A DNA stretch of 49,388 nucleotides from Candidatus Kuenenia stuttgartensis (lineage in GTDB: Bacteria > Planctomycetota > Planctomycetia > Pirellulales > UBA1268). The translations under genes and the position numbers were made by a program. Positions 15,814-27,573 of the stretch are shown here, piece by piece; within the stretch, counting starts at the first letter, position 1, and every line of letters begins with the position of its first letter. The notes under the pieces were generated by a model. It was not told the origin of the DNA. It saw only the letters and a list, made by a program, of their open reading frames with translations, and did not search any database. The stretch spans positions 1 through 49,388 of the forward strand of contig CAMCYH010000006.1 in assembly GCA_945883745.1 (NCBI GenBank). The letters run 5' to 3'.

Positions 15814-17978
15814 CGCCATCCGCAGCCGACCAGACCATCCAGCCCCGGAGTGTTTCTCTCCACGGCCCTTGGGCCGCGGTCGCAGGTGTCGCCCAAGAAC
15901 CGGGCGGAGTTGATCCGCTTCGCGTCTGGCACGGGCTGCGTCGGCGGTTTGCCGTGGCGCTCGGAGCGGGGCTTGCGCTGGCCATGGTGGCGGCGGTTCC
16001 GGCCTGGCTGCTGGCGCCTCATGGCTATGAGGCGGTGGCCTGGCTACGGGTTCGTGACAAGGCGGGCATGCTCAGCACGGTCGGGCGAGACAACGCCGAG
16101 TATGAGGCCTACCGCAAGACGCAGGTTCAGCTCATCAAGAGCCCATTCGTGCTCGCCTCGGCGCTCCGTCGGCCCGGTGTTGCCGAGTGCGACGCCCTCC
16201 GCGACGTGTCTGATCCAGTGGGCTGGCTCGAGTCGTTGATCACCGTGACGGCACCACCGCACTCGGAGGTGCTGCAGATTGGGCTGCGCGGTGAGCGACC
16301 GGTCGAAACCGCCTTGATCGTCAACGCGGTCACGCAGTCCTACCTCGATGACATCGTGAGCCAGGAGCGCAGGGAACGGTTACGGCGGCGGGATGCGCTC
16401 GAGAAGAAGTACAAGGAAAACATGAAAGAGCTGCGTTCACGGCACGAGACCTTCAATTCGTTGGCACGCACGCTCGGCACCGGTGACAGTCAGGAGGTGC
16501 TCACACAGCGGGGCATTTTCCTCGACCAGCTCGGATCGTTACGGATGCAGATGTCGAAGACCGAGCAGGAGATCGCTGGCATCGACGCCGAACTGGTGAT
16601 CCTCCAGGCACGGGCCAACGGGAGCATCGATGCTGGCGAGCCGGTGGCGGAAGAACTCGTCAGCGCGGCCCTTGCGCGTGACCCACGGATCCAGGAGTAT
16701 TCTGAGCGGCTCACCGCACTCGATGAGGCGATCGCATTGCAGCAGCGGCGCAGCACCCGCGGCCACGACGAGCCGGCCGTGCAGCGGCTCCACCGGCAGC
16801 GGCAGGAGTTGACCAGGCAGATCGAGAAGCACGCCACAACGATTCGTCCGCAGGTGGTCTCCCAGATGCTGCTCGATGGCTTGGGTCAGGGGGGGCGGCC
16901 GGTCGAAAGTGTCGCGACCCTCACGATGCGGCGCGGCACGCTCGCGCGATCGATGACCGAGACCACGGAGCACTATGACTCTCTGGCCGAGAAGGTGACG
17001 GCGCTGGGGCAGGCCAATGCCGAACTCGAGGGACACAAGGCGGAGATCGAGCAGCTCGATCGAGTCACGCGGCAGATCGGCAACGAACTGGAGGCCACGG
17101 CGATCGATCTGCAAATGCCCAGCCGGGTCACGCTCATCGAGGAGGCGGGCGTGCCGGAGTCGAGTGGCCGCCTGACCAGACTGTTACTGGCGGTCGTTGC
17201 GGCCGGCCTGGGAACGGCTGGCGGCATGGCCGCCGTGGTGGCCGTTGACTACGTGGAGGATCGCTTGGCAGTGCCAGCTCATCTCACACAGCGGCTCGGC
17301 GTGCCCGTGCTTGGCACGCTGCCACGTGCATCGCGGGGGCCGGAATCCGCCGCTGCAATCGTCGCCGAGCGGATGGATGCGGTACGGACGCTCATCGCCG
17401 GCCCGATTGGACCGCAGGTCATTCTGGTAACCAGCGCGATGCAGCATGAGGGAACAACGACCGTCGCCACCCAACTTGCCGCTAGTTTTGCACGGTCCGG
17501 CCAGCGGACGCTGCTCATCGACGGGGACCTTCGGCAGCCCTCGATTCACGCCGCCCTTGGCCTCGATCTGGCAGCCGGGTTTGCCGAACTGCTCCGTGGC
17601 GAGGTCTCGCTGACGAATGTCGTGCAACCGACCGGCGTCGATGGGCTGTTTGCGCTGACCGGAGGGAGGTGCGATTACGCGGCGATCACGGCACTGTCGC
17701 GGCCGGCCATGGTCACGGTCCTGGACAAGGCTCGGTCTCACTTTGACCAGATCGTGATCGATGCCGGACCGTCACTCGCCTTTGCCGATGCGTTGCTTCT
17801 CGTTCGGCAGAGCGACGCGGTGATTTTGGCAACGATGCGGGACGTCAGCCGGATTCCGCGACTGACCGACGCCGTGCAGAGGCTGCAGAGCGTTGGTGGA
17901 AGGCTGCTCGGCGCCGTGGTCAACGGCGTGCATGCCGCCCTTCCCCGTCAGCCGGTCGCGATCGCCGCGGCTTCATAA
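15810..17978 (+). CDS. GumC/Wzc-like polysaccharide co-polymerase with altered Walker A
   Basis: 722 residues. TM1 is near residues 48-70 (ALGAGLALAMVAAVPAWLLA). A long coiled-coil periplasmic region runs from about 180 to 450, and TM2 is near 460-485. The cytoplasmic C-terminus resembles a BY-kinase/MinD-type domain: TSAMQHEGTTTVATQLAASF, then LLIDGDLRQPSIH (Walker A-prime) and IVIDAGPS (Walker B). The invariant Walker A lysine (GEGKST) is Thr549 here, and there is no tyrosine cluster at the C-terminus. It probably sets chain length or couples export without autokinase activity. The start overlaps the exosortase stop. Confidence 0.88.
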   Translation: MTPSAADQTIQPRSVSLHGPWAAVAGVAQEPGGVDPLRVWHGLRRRFAVALGAGLALAMVAAVPAWLLAPHGYEAVAWLRVRDKAGMLSTVGRDNAEYEAYRKTQVQLIKSPFVLASALRRPGVAECDALRDVSDPVGWLESLITVTAPPHSEVLQIGLRGERPVETALIVNAVTQSYLDDIVSQERRERLRRRDALEKKYKENMKELRSRHETFNSLARTLGTGDSQEVLTQRGIFLDQLGSLRMQMSKTEQEIAGIDAELVILQARANGSIDAGEPVAEELVSAALARDPRIQEYSERLTALDEAIALQQRRSTRGHDEPAVQRLHRQRQELTRQIEKHATTIRPQVVSQMLLDGLGQGGRPVESVATLTMRRGTLARSMTETTEHYDSLAEKVTALGQANAELEGHKAEIEQLDRVTRQIGNELEATAIDLQMPSRVTLIEEAGVPESSGRLTRLLLAVVAAGLGTAGGMAAVVAVDYVEDRLAVPAHLTQRLGVPVLGTLPRASRGPESAAAIVAERMDAVRTLIAGPIGPQVILVTSAMQHEGTTTVATQLAASFARSGQRTLLIDGDLRQPSIHAALGLDLAAGFAELLRGEVSLTNVVQPTGVDGLFALTGGRCDYAAITALSRPAMVTVLDKARSHFDQIVIDAGPSLAFADALLLVRQSDAVILATMRDVSRIPRLTDAVQRLQSVGGRLLGAVVNGVHAALPRQPVAIAAAS

Positions 17979-17994
17979 GGTGAGGATCTATTCG

Positions 17995-20763
<2,769 letters not shown>

Positions 20764-20864
20764 CGCGTCAGCCAACGCCCCTGCAGTCCCCGGGCTCGCG
20801 TGAGCGAACGGATGGTCGCCAAGAAACCCGCGGCCACGATGGCGAGGGTTTCGTGAAGCTCCTC

Positions 20865-23252
20865 TCACTCCGGCGTGATCGCGCCGTGGCCGATGATAAA
20901 TTTTCGCGTGCCGGCGGGGCCGTCGAAGATCACCGTGCCCACCGACCGCGGTCCTGTGCCACTGATCCGCGAGAGCGTGCCGGTGCCATACTCCTCGTGT
21001 CGCACCCGCTGGCCGGCCGTGAGCTTCGGCTGTGGTTTGGTCAGCCCCGCCAATTGGTCGGCCAGTTCAGCCGCCGCCTGGAAGCGTGGTGGCCGGCGAG
21101 TCGTCTTGCGGGACAGTGCGCGAGGCTGGTCTTCGTCGAGTTCGAGCACGAGGCCGTCACCACGGGGGCGTCGGCTTGTTTCGTGCTCGGCCTCGTCGGC
21201 CACCTGGGAGAACTCATTGTCGCGTACCGCTGCATCAGCGGTGTCCCAGGGCTCGAAGGCCGGCAGGGTGACACCGTCGGCGGGCGCCTCTGGCCCGGTC
21301 ACGACCGTTTCGCTGCCGGTCATTTCGGTTAGAAATAGGCTCGGCGCGTTGATGCGTCGCGAACCCCGATAGTCGCGGATCCGTGCACTGCTGGCATGCA
21401 CCTCCTCCCGGCCACGAGTGATGCCGACAAAGACCAGCCGGCGCTCCTCCTCGAGCTGATCGGGATTGTCGAGGCTCCGCTCATGAGGCAGGATGCCGTC
21501 TTCCATGGCGACGAGATAGACCACGGGGAATTCCAGGCCCTTCGCGGCGTGGAGCGTCATGAGCGCTACCCGCTGTCCATTGGCATCCCACACGTCGGTG
21601 TCGGCGACGAGGGCCGTCGTCTCCAGGAATGTCCCGAGGGCATCGTCATCGGGGTTCCCACGAACGAACGAATCGTCGAGTTGGCGGGCAGCGGTGACGA
21701 GTTCCTCAACATTTGCCAGCCGATCTTCCCCATGCTCCTCCTCGTCGGCTCCCTCCTCCTGGAGCATGCGGCGATAGCCGGTACGGTCGAGCACGGCCTC
21801 GATGAGTGGAGCGACACGATCCCCGCTGTTCGCCGCGATCGTCTCCAGATCGCGATGGAGCGTTGCGAATGCCGTCAACGCCTTGCCTGCTCGTGCCGAC
21901 ACCCCGGGGATGACCGGGGCCTGCGTTGCCGCCTCCAACAGGCTCAGGCGTCGTTCCTCGGCCCAGGCGCCGAGATGGTCGAGTGACTGCTTGCCGATGC
22001 CTCGCGGGGGGACGTTGACGACCCGTAGCAAAGCCTCGTCATCCCGCGGATTCTTCAGCAGTCGCAGCCAGGCGACGACGTCGCGGATTTCGCGCCGCTT
22101 GAAAAACTCAAGACCCCGCACGAGCTGATAGGGCACGCCCCGTGACCGCAGGGCAACTTCCAGCGATCGCGACAGGGCGTTGGTGCGAAACAGGATCGCA
22201 AAGTCACGAGGCTGCCGGCTGCCAGTGTCAATCGCCAGGGAGATCTCGTCGGCGATCCGATCGGCCTCGTCGTGGCTGGTGGAGTCGAGCACGATCCGCA
22301 CCGGGCTGCCGGCACCGGCGTCGGTAATGAGCCGCTTCGGCTTTCTCTTCGAGTTGTGGGCAATGAGCCGGTCGGCCGTGCCGAGGATGTTGGCTGTGCT
22401 ACGGTAGTTGTGCTCGAGCTTGACGACCGCGGCGGTCGGGTAGTCGCGCTCAAACTCGAGGATGTTGCGGATGCTCGCGCCCCTCCAGCCGTAGATTGCC
22501 TGGTCAGGATCGCCGGTTACGGCGAGGTTGGGATGGTCGACGGAGAGGCCACGGAGAATGCAGTATTGGACGGCGTTGGTGTCCTGATATTCGTCGACGA
22601 GAATCCAGCGGTGGCGGGCATCGAGGATCCGCCGCAGGTCGGGGTTGTCGACGAGCAGCTTCGCCACGTGCACGAGAAGATCGTCAAAGTCGACGGAATT
22701 ACTGTCGCGAAGCATCTCCTGATAGACGGGCCAGAGTTTCTTGGCGATCTCATCGACCGGTCGTCCCCAGCGGGGATCGAAGGTCTCGGGAGTGACGAGA
22801 TCATTTTTTGCCCGACTGATCACGCCGGCGATGCGACCGATCGGTGTATGCGTGAGGGCGAGGCCCAGCCGCTTCGCGGCCCGCTTGAGCAGGCCGGTCG
22901 CATCGTCGGGATCAAGAATCGAGTAGTCGCTCGTGAGCCCAACGAAGCCCGCGTGTCGCCGAAGCAGTCGGGCGGCAAAGCGGTGGAAGGTGCCCATCTC
23001 CACCGGTTGCGGCCCGACAAGGTCAGTCACGCGGCGGCGCATCTCGTCGGCAGCCTTGTTGGTGAACGATAGGGCGACGATCTGGTGGGCCGGTACACCC
23101 ACGGAGATGAGGTGGGCGATCCGATGGGTGACCACCCGGGTTTTCCCACTCCCTGGCCCTGCTAGCACCAACAGCGGCCCCTCGACGTGCGTGGCCGCCT
23201 GCCGCTGTGCCGGATTGAGCGAATCGAGCGAGGGCGTAACCATGGCACCCAT
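20865..23252 (-). CDS. pcrA: UvrD/PcrA-type ATP-dependent DNA helicase
   Basis: 795 residues from the ATG at 23252 (MGAMVTPSLDSLNPAQ); a second ATG at 23243 is also possible and neither has a strong ribosome site. Superfamily 1 motifs are intact: Walker A AGPGSGKT, LSFTNKAADEM, DEYQDTN, GDPDQAIYGWRGA, the Q/R motifs in EHNYRS, and LMTLHAAKGLEFPVVYLVAM near the end. The last 60 residues (LTAGQRVRHEEYGTG, then GTVIFDG) form a small SH3-like DUF3553 tail typical of UvrD/PcrA enzymes. Role: unwinding in repair and removal of recombinases. The pcrA versus uvrD name is a convention. Confidence 0.93.
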   Translation of the reverse strand: MGAMVTPSLDSLNPAQRQAATHVEGPLLVLAGPGSGKTRVVTHRIAHLISVGVPAHQIVALSFTNKAADEMRRRVTDLVGPQPVEMGTFHRFAARLLRRHAGFVGLTSDYSILDPDDATGLLKRAAKRLGLALTHTPIGRIAGVISRAKNDLVTPETFDPRWGRPVDEIAKKLWPVYQEMLRDSNSVDFDDLLVHVAKLLVDNPDLRRILDARHRWILVDEYQDTNAVQYCILRGLSVDHPNLAVTGDPDQAIYGWRGASIRNILEFERDYPTAAVVKLEHNYRSTANILGTADRLIAHNSKRKPKRLITDAGAGSPVRIVLDSTSHDEADRIADEISLAIDTGSRQPRDFAILFRTNALSRSLEVALRSRGVPYQLVRGLEFFKRREIRDVVAWLRLLKNPRDDEALLRVVNVPPRGIGKQSLDHLGAWAEERRLSLLEAATQAPVIPGVSARAGKALTAFATLHRDLETIAANSGDRVAPLIEAVLDRTGYRRMLQEEGADEEEHGEDRLANVEELVTAARQLDDSFVRGNPDDDALGTFLETTALVADTDVWDANGQRVALMTLHAAKGLEFPVVYLVAMEDGILPHERSLDNPDQLEEERRLVFVGITRGREEVHASSARIRDYRGSRRINAPSLFLTEMTGSETVVTGPEAPADGVTLPAFEPWDTADAAVRDNEFSQVADEAEHETSRRPRGDGLVLELDEDQPRALSRKTTRRPPRFQAAAELADQLAGLTKPQPKLTAGQRVRHEEYGTGTLSRISGTGPRSVGTVIFDGPAGTRKFIIGHGAITPE

Positions 23253-23444
23253 GGCGTTGGCAGGAGAAAGAAATCGGGGCGGTGGGGAGGCGACCGGGGA
23301 TCGTCTCCGTGTTCCCGGTAGTCGAAAACCGACGAGGTTGAGTATATTCCCGCCGGCTGCGATCCAGATGTGGTTGTCTGCCGAAGCCGCGAAACGATCG
23401 TTTTTCTTCCACACCCACATTTCAATCCGCACGGGAGGGACCCC

Positions 23445-23744
23445 ATGCCACGCGTTCCATACAAAAACCTGACCCAGAGTGACGAGATGGCCGAAAAGCT
23501 CGAGATGAGCACGGCCGAGATCGGGCTGTCGGTGCGAACCACCAACTGCCTGGAGGAGAAAGGGATTTTCACCGTCCACGATCTGCTCAATTGCACCCGT
23601 GCCGACCTCCTCTCGATTTCCAACTTCGGAGAGAAGACACTGGAGGAGGTATTCAAGGCCCTGGAGAAGATTGGCTTCTTTCGGGCCAACCGGCCGTCAG
23701 ACGCAGGGGAGCCACTGCAGGAAACAGCCGGCCACGCTTCGTAG
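23445..23744 (+). CDS. Small RNA-polymerase alpha-CTD-like helix-hairpin-helix protein
   Basis: 99 residues from the ATG at 23445, with GGGAGGGA just upstream. Residues 22-75 match the alpha-subunit C-terminal domain fold: IGLSVRTTNCLEEKGIFTVH, DLLNCTRADLLSISNFGEKT, then LEEVFKALEKIGF. This is the part of RNA polymerase that binds UP-elements and activators; here it stands alone with no N-terminal dimerisation domain. It may act as an adaptor or simply be a DNA-binding domain. The gene is divergent from the helicase gene. Confidence 0.8.
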   Translation: MPRVPYKNLTQSDEMAEKLEMSTAEIGLSVRTTNCLEEKGIFTVHDLLNCTRADLLSISNFGEKTLEEVFKALEKIGFFRANRPSDAGEPLQETAGHAS

Positions 23745-23779
23745 CCACGCGCCGGGAAGAAGCCGGCGGGAGGAAGTTG

Positions 23780-25126
23780 GTGCGGCTGCCGCGGTTCTTC
23801 GAGAAAAAGCGGGGTGAGCGGCGCACCGGGTCCCAGGTCTGGGCCTCGGTGGGTGAGGCTGCCTTCTACGCAACGCTGCTGCTCGCCGGACTCGTGTTTG
23901 GCGGCCTTCTCGTTTCGGGAGTCGCTGTACCAGAGTGGCGGATCAACCACGACTTTCTACCCGCTCGCGGTGTCGTGCTTGGCAAGGGACTGCAGCGACG
24001 TTCCGTTGCGGACCCGCCCGGCGTCGTGCATACGACGTGGGCGCCCATCGTGCGGCTGCGATTCCCGGTCGAGGGAGCGATGCGGGATGTCTGGAGCCAG
24101 CCGCTTACCACGGCCGTCACACCCGATCGTGAAACGGCGATTGCGCGACTGCAGTCTCTGCCGAGCATCGGCGCGGAAACCCCGTGCTGGTACGACCCCG
24201 ATGCCCCCGAGATCGTCGTTCTCAAACGGGGCTACAACTGGTCGATGTGGCTGCTGACACTCCTGCTGCCTGGCGCCTTGGTAGCCTTCGGCGGCAGCGG
24301 CCTGCTGCGGGCCGTGCGGGCCTGGGGAAAGTCGGAGGAGCATCGAGCGGTCGCCGCCGGCCTGCCCGAGAAACTCGCGCCCATGGGACAGTCTCCTGCC
24401 GAGGCGCCGGGCTTTCCGGGGGTGCCGGCCTGCGACAATCTCGTCAACTCACCGGGAACGATCCTCAGCTATCGCTTACCAATTGAGAGCCCTGAAAGCT
24501 GGGCTCTGCTGGGGTTTGGGCTGTTTGCCTTGGTGTGGAATGCGGTGCTCGTGGTGCTGGCTGTCGGCGCGGGGCTGGACCTCATGGGCGGGCGAATCGA
24601 TTGGCTCCTCTTCGGCCTGATCGTGCCGTTTGCGATGGTCGGCATCGGTGCGGTCGTGCTGTTTATCCGCGGGCTGGTAGTGGCCACATCGGTGGGGCCA
24701 ACGCAGGTCGAAGTTTCAGACCACCCGCTCCATCCGGGACGTGCGTACGAGGTGCTCGTTGCCCAGGGCGGCAGCGGCATGCTGCGGACGCTGGAACTGT
24801 CTTTCGAAGTAGAGGAGCAGGCCACCTTTCGGCAGGGGACCGACACCCGAACCGAGCGAGTGGTGGTCTGGAGCCAGCCGATCAAGCAGTGGCGGGATGT
24901 CGAACTTTCACCGGCGTCTCGGTTCGAGGCTGAGACGATGGTTCGGCTCCCGGACCGAGCGATGCATTCCTTTCATTCGGAGCATAACGTGGTGAGTTGG
25001 CGGTTTGTTGTCCGCGGGGAGCCAGACCGGTGGCCGCCGTTCTGCCGGGTCTTCCCCGTGGTTGTGTTCCCCGCCGCCTCCGCATCGCCGGCCCTGCCGT
25101 CGGTCATCAGGAAGGCGGCACGATGA
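23780..25126 (+). CDS. DUF3592-domain membrane protein
   Basis: 448 residues from the GTG at 23780, preceded by GGGAGGAAG (TTG 23777 is an alternative). TM segments lie near residues 22-42, 155-177, 238-262 and 268-300. The first exported loop is DUF3592-like (WAPIVRLRFPVEG, then CWYDPDAPEIVVLKRG). The last third is soluble and beta-rich, with ARGRAY-like AYEVLVAQGG and VVSWRFVVRGEPD, resembling an arrestin-type sandwich. It is the first gene of a tight three-gene set (stop/start overlaps ATGA and TGATG). The function is unknown. Confidence 0.7.
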   Translation: MRLPRFFEKKRGERRTGSQVWASVGEAAFYATLLLAGLVFGGLLVSGVAVPEWRINHDFLPARGVVLGKGLQRRSVADPPGVVHTTWAPIVRLRFPVEGAMRDVWSQPLTTAVTPDRETAIARLQSLPSIGAETPCWYDPDAPEIVVLKRGYNWSMWLLTLLLPGALVAFGGSGLLRAVRAWGKSEEHRAVAAGLPEKLAPMGQSPAEAPGFPGVPACDNLVNSPGTILSYRLPIESPESWALLGFGLFALVWNAVLVVLAVGAGLDLMGGRIDWLLFGLIVPFAMVGIGAVVLFIRGLVVATSVGPTQVEVSDHPLHPGRAYEVLVAQGGSGMLRTLELSFEVEEQATFRQGTDTRTERVVVWSQPIKQWRDVELSPASRFEAETMVRLPDRAMHSFHSEHNVVSWRFVVRGEPDRWPPFCRVFPVVVFPAASASPALPSVIRKAAR

Positions 25127-25569
25127 CCCGCGGTTCCGACCGAGTCCGCAGCCAGCCACAGGTAGATGTTCTTTTCGACCACGCTGATCGCAGGTATCAG
25201 CCGAGGGATCACCTGGCGGTGCGGTATGAAATCTCCGGTCTCGGACAGGATCAGGTACGGGCCGTCGAACACTCCGTCGCCTGGTACACCGAGGGCAAGG
25301 GGGAAGAGGATCTCGGTGTCCATCACTTCCAGCGGATTACCGACGAGGCATTGATTCCACCAGCCACCATGGTGGGATCGTTTGCCACCGACCTCCCTGC
25401 GAGTCCGCTGTCGTACGAGGGTGTGATCGTGAAGGTGCGGTGGTGTGTCAGGGTAAGGATTTTCCTTGCCGCTGGCCGCGATTTCGTCTCGGAGCATGTC
25501 TTCGACGTGGGGATGATTCCGCCGGCCCAACGGCTTGCCGGCCGAACCGCGGCCGACGCGGAGGCCTGA
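25123..25569 (+). CDS. Small beta-sandwich protein, arrestin-like
   Basis: 148 residues from the ATG at 25123, overlapping the stop of the preceding gene by ATGA. Hydrophobic strands alternate: DHLAVRYEISG, VRAVEHSVAWYTEGKGEEDL, then SPLSYEGVIVKVRWCVRVRI and a final strand. The pattern resembles a half arrestin domain of the type seen in the C-terminal part of the neighbouring DUF3592 protein, so the two may be built to interact. I see no catalytic motif. It overlaps the next gene by one base (TGATG). Confidence 0.55.
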   Translation: MTRGSDRVRSQPQVDVLFDHADRRYQPRDHLAVRYEISGLGQDQVRAVEHSVAWYTEGKGEEDLGVHHFQRITDEALIPPATMVGSFATDLPASPLSYEGVIVKVRWCVRVRIFLAAGRDFVSEHVFDVGMIPPAQRLAGRTAADAEA

Positions 25570-26192
25570 TGGGGTCGGTCAATCCGTTTGCCACGCGGTT
25601 TACACGACCGGGACGGATCGTGCCGCTCGATGCCGAAGGGCGGCCGGTGGAGCTCGCCGCCCTGCTTGGTCGCCTCGACGAGTTGGGGGGGCGGGCCGCC
25701 ATTCAGGGAGCACACGGCAGCGGCAAGTCGACACTGCTGATCCGACTGCACGAGGAGGCTGCTTGCCAAGGGCGGTTGTCGGTGGTCCACAGACTTGGCG
25801 TTGGCCCTTGGCGGGACGCCGCCGCGTCGGTCGCCGCGGTCATCCGGGCGCCGTCAGCCAGTCTGGTCTGTGTCGACAGCTGGGAGCGACTCGGTCGGAT
25901 GGCCGGCTCGGCGACTCGACTCGTGTCGTCGCGACGGGGATGTCGGCTGCTGGTGACGAGCCACGGCCCGGCCGGGCTACCGGTGCTGCTACGCTGTGAC
26001 CCCACCGCTGCCACACTGGAGGCGGTCGTGCGGCAGTTGCCGGAGGCCTCCGTCTGGCTGGGATCGGTCATCGGAGACGACGATATCAGCGACGCCTGGT
26101 CGCGGCATAAGCCGAACCTTCGCGAGGCGTTGTTTCACCTCTACGACCTCTTCGAGGAGAGGCGAACCGAGCGGCGGAGGTCACGATCGTGA
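25569..26192 (+). CDS. P-loop ATPase/GTPase-like protein
   Basis: 207 residues. A Walker A motif is present (GAHGSGKST at about residue 46), preceded by a strand, GGRAAIQ. A Walker-B-like SLVCVDSW follows about 50 residues later. The rest gives no recognised family and no sensor motifs are obvious. The C-terminus is basic (EERRTERRRSRS). It is the third gene in the DUF3592/arrestin-like/P-loop set. A nucleotide-dependent switch for the membrane protein is a reasonable guess but only a guess. Confidence 0.55.
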   Translation: MGSVNPFATRFTRPGRIVPLDAEGRPVELAALLGRLDELGGRAAIQGAHGSGKSTLLIRLHEEAACQGRLSVVHRLGVGPWRDAAASVAAVIRAPSASLVCVDSWERLGRMAGSATRLVSSRRGCRLLVTSHGPAGLPVLLRCDPTAATLEAVVRQLPEASVWLGSVIGDDDISDAWSRHKPNLREALFHLYDLFEERRTERRRSRS

Positions 26193-26354
26193 CGATCGTG
26201 CGCGGCGCAACGGTTATGCCGGGACGAAAAAGCGAATTCATGAAAGTCCGCCCTCATTTTCTTCAGCGTGCGCACCACTGCGCAACCTAGTGTTGGGTGT
26301 TGTGGATTCGCCCGACCAGGGTGGGCCACCGAAACACCTTTCGAGGAGCGAGCG

Positions 26355-27530
26355 ATGGTGACCCGGCGTATGATGATGGTTGTGCTGCTGGCCGGCGGTG
26401 CAGTGGTCGGAGGATCGCGGCCTGGCAGTGCACAGTGCTGTATGTCGGGCCTCTTCGCCGGCTGCCAATCCTGCTTTCGGAAGGCACCACCCGCCTATGC
26501 CGTGGCTCCGGCTTTTGCCCCTGTGCCCGCGCCACCCCCGCCGGTGATGGTTCCGGTGCAGCAGGTCAGCTACGTGCCGGAAACGACTTACCAGACCAAG
26601 TACGAATGCGTACCGGTGACGACGTACAAGCCCTCGTGTGAGATCGATCCGTGCACCGGCTGTACGGTCGAGTGCATGCAGCCGATCACGAGCTACCAGC
26701 AGCAGCCGGTGAGCGTGCCTGTCACGCAGTACCGCGCCGTCTATTCGACGAAGTACGTCCAGATGCAGCCGGGCTACTCGGCTCCGACGACCTACCCGAC
26801 CTCCTACCCGGCAGCCCCTCCCGGCGCAAGTCCATTCGCTGCCCCGGTGCAGACCTCCCCGCAGGCGTGGGGCGCGGCCGGTGCCGACGTGCCCCAGCAA
26901 ATCGTGCCCGGGCAGTCGAGCTTTGGGGCCCCCGCCCTTCCACCGCAGGCAGCACCGCAGCCGACATTTCAACAGGTTGTTCCGCAGAGCGGCACCTTCG
27001 CGGCACCAGCGCCGCAGCAGATCCAGCCACAGCCCACTGCCCCGCCGACGCTGACGCCGACTCCCTCGCTGCGGCCGATACCGGAGCTGCCGCGGACCGC
27101 GCCGCAAAACGGTGTCAATGGAGGGGCGAACTCGCTCAATGGCGTCAATGGCGGCGGTGTGCCTGGGAACAGCCAGTCGCCTGCTGTCGGAACTCCGCAG
27201 CCGCAGTCTTCCGCCGCGCCGTCCCTTTCTCCCGTGTGGCCTTCAGCCGCACCGGCGCAGGGGGGGGCGAATGGTGGCAATCGGATGCCTGTAATGCCGG
27301 GTGCCGGTCCGGGACCTGCCACTGGAGCCTTCCCCAAACTGCTTGAGCCGACGGGCCACACCACGCAGGCCCAGCCGACGGTCCAGCCGACTTCCGCCTG
27401 GCATCCGAGCCAGGCCACCGCCATGTCTTGGCAGCCCATGGTTTCCTCGCCCGCGCCCGCCGCGTATGCTTCGGGCCGCACGTCTGGCGGATACCCGACG
27501 GCCGCCCTGCCGATTCGTTCCCAGCAGTGA
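26355..27530 (+). CDS. Exported proline/glutamine-rich protein
   Basis: 391 residues from the ATG at 26355, with GAGGAG upstream. A signal peptide (MMMVVLLAGGAVVGGSRPGS) is followed by Cys-rich CCMSGLFAGCQSC. Residues 60-135 hold a short repeat built on TTYxxKYxxVPVT with paired cysteines (CEIDPCTGCTVEC), common in planctomycete surface proteins. The remainder is low-complexity Pro/Ala/Gln/Thr, with GVNGG-type Asn/Gly stretches near residue 255. It is probably a cell-surface or wall-associated protein. The intergenic 26193-26354 has no clear gene. Confidence 0.65.
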   Translation: MVTRRMMMVVLLAGGAVVGGSRPGSAQCCMSGLFAGCQSCFRKAPPAYAVAPAFAPVPAPPPPVMVPVQQVSYVPETTYQTKYECVPVTTYKPSCEIDPCTGCTVECMQPITSYQQQPVSVPVTQYRAVYSTKYVQMQPGYSAPTTYPTSYPAAPPGASPFAAPVQTSPQAWGAAGADVPQQIVPGQSSFGAPALPPQAAPQPTFQQVVPQSGTFAAPAPQQIQPQPTAPPTLTPTPSLRPIPELPRTAPQNGVNGGANSLNGVNGGGVPGNSQSPAVGTPQPQSSAAPSLSPVWPSAAPAQGGANGGNRMPVMPGAGPGPATGAFPKLLEPTGHTTQAQPTVQPTSAWHPSQATAMSWQPMVSSPAPAAYASGRTSGGYPTAALPIRSQQ

Positions 27531-27573
27531 CGGTTGTTCCACGGCCGGCGGCCGCATTTGAAAGCCGGGCACC

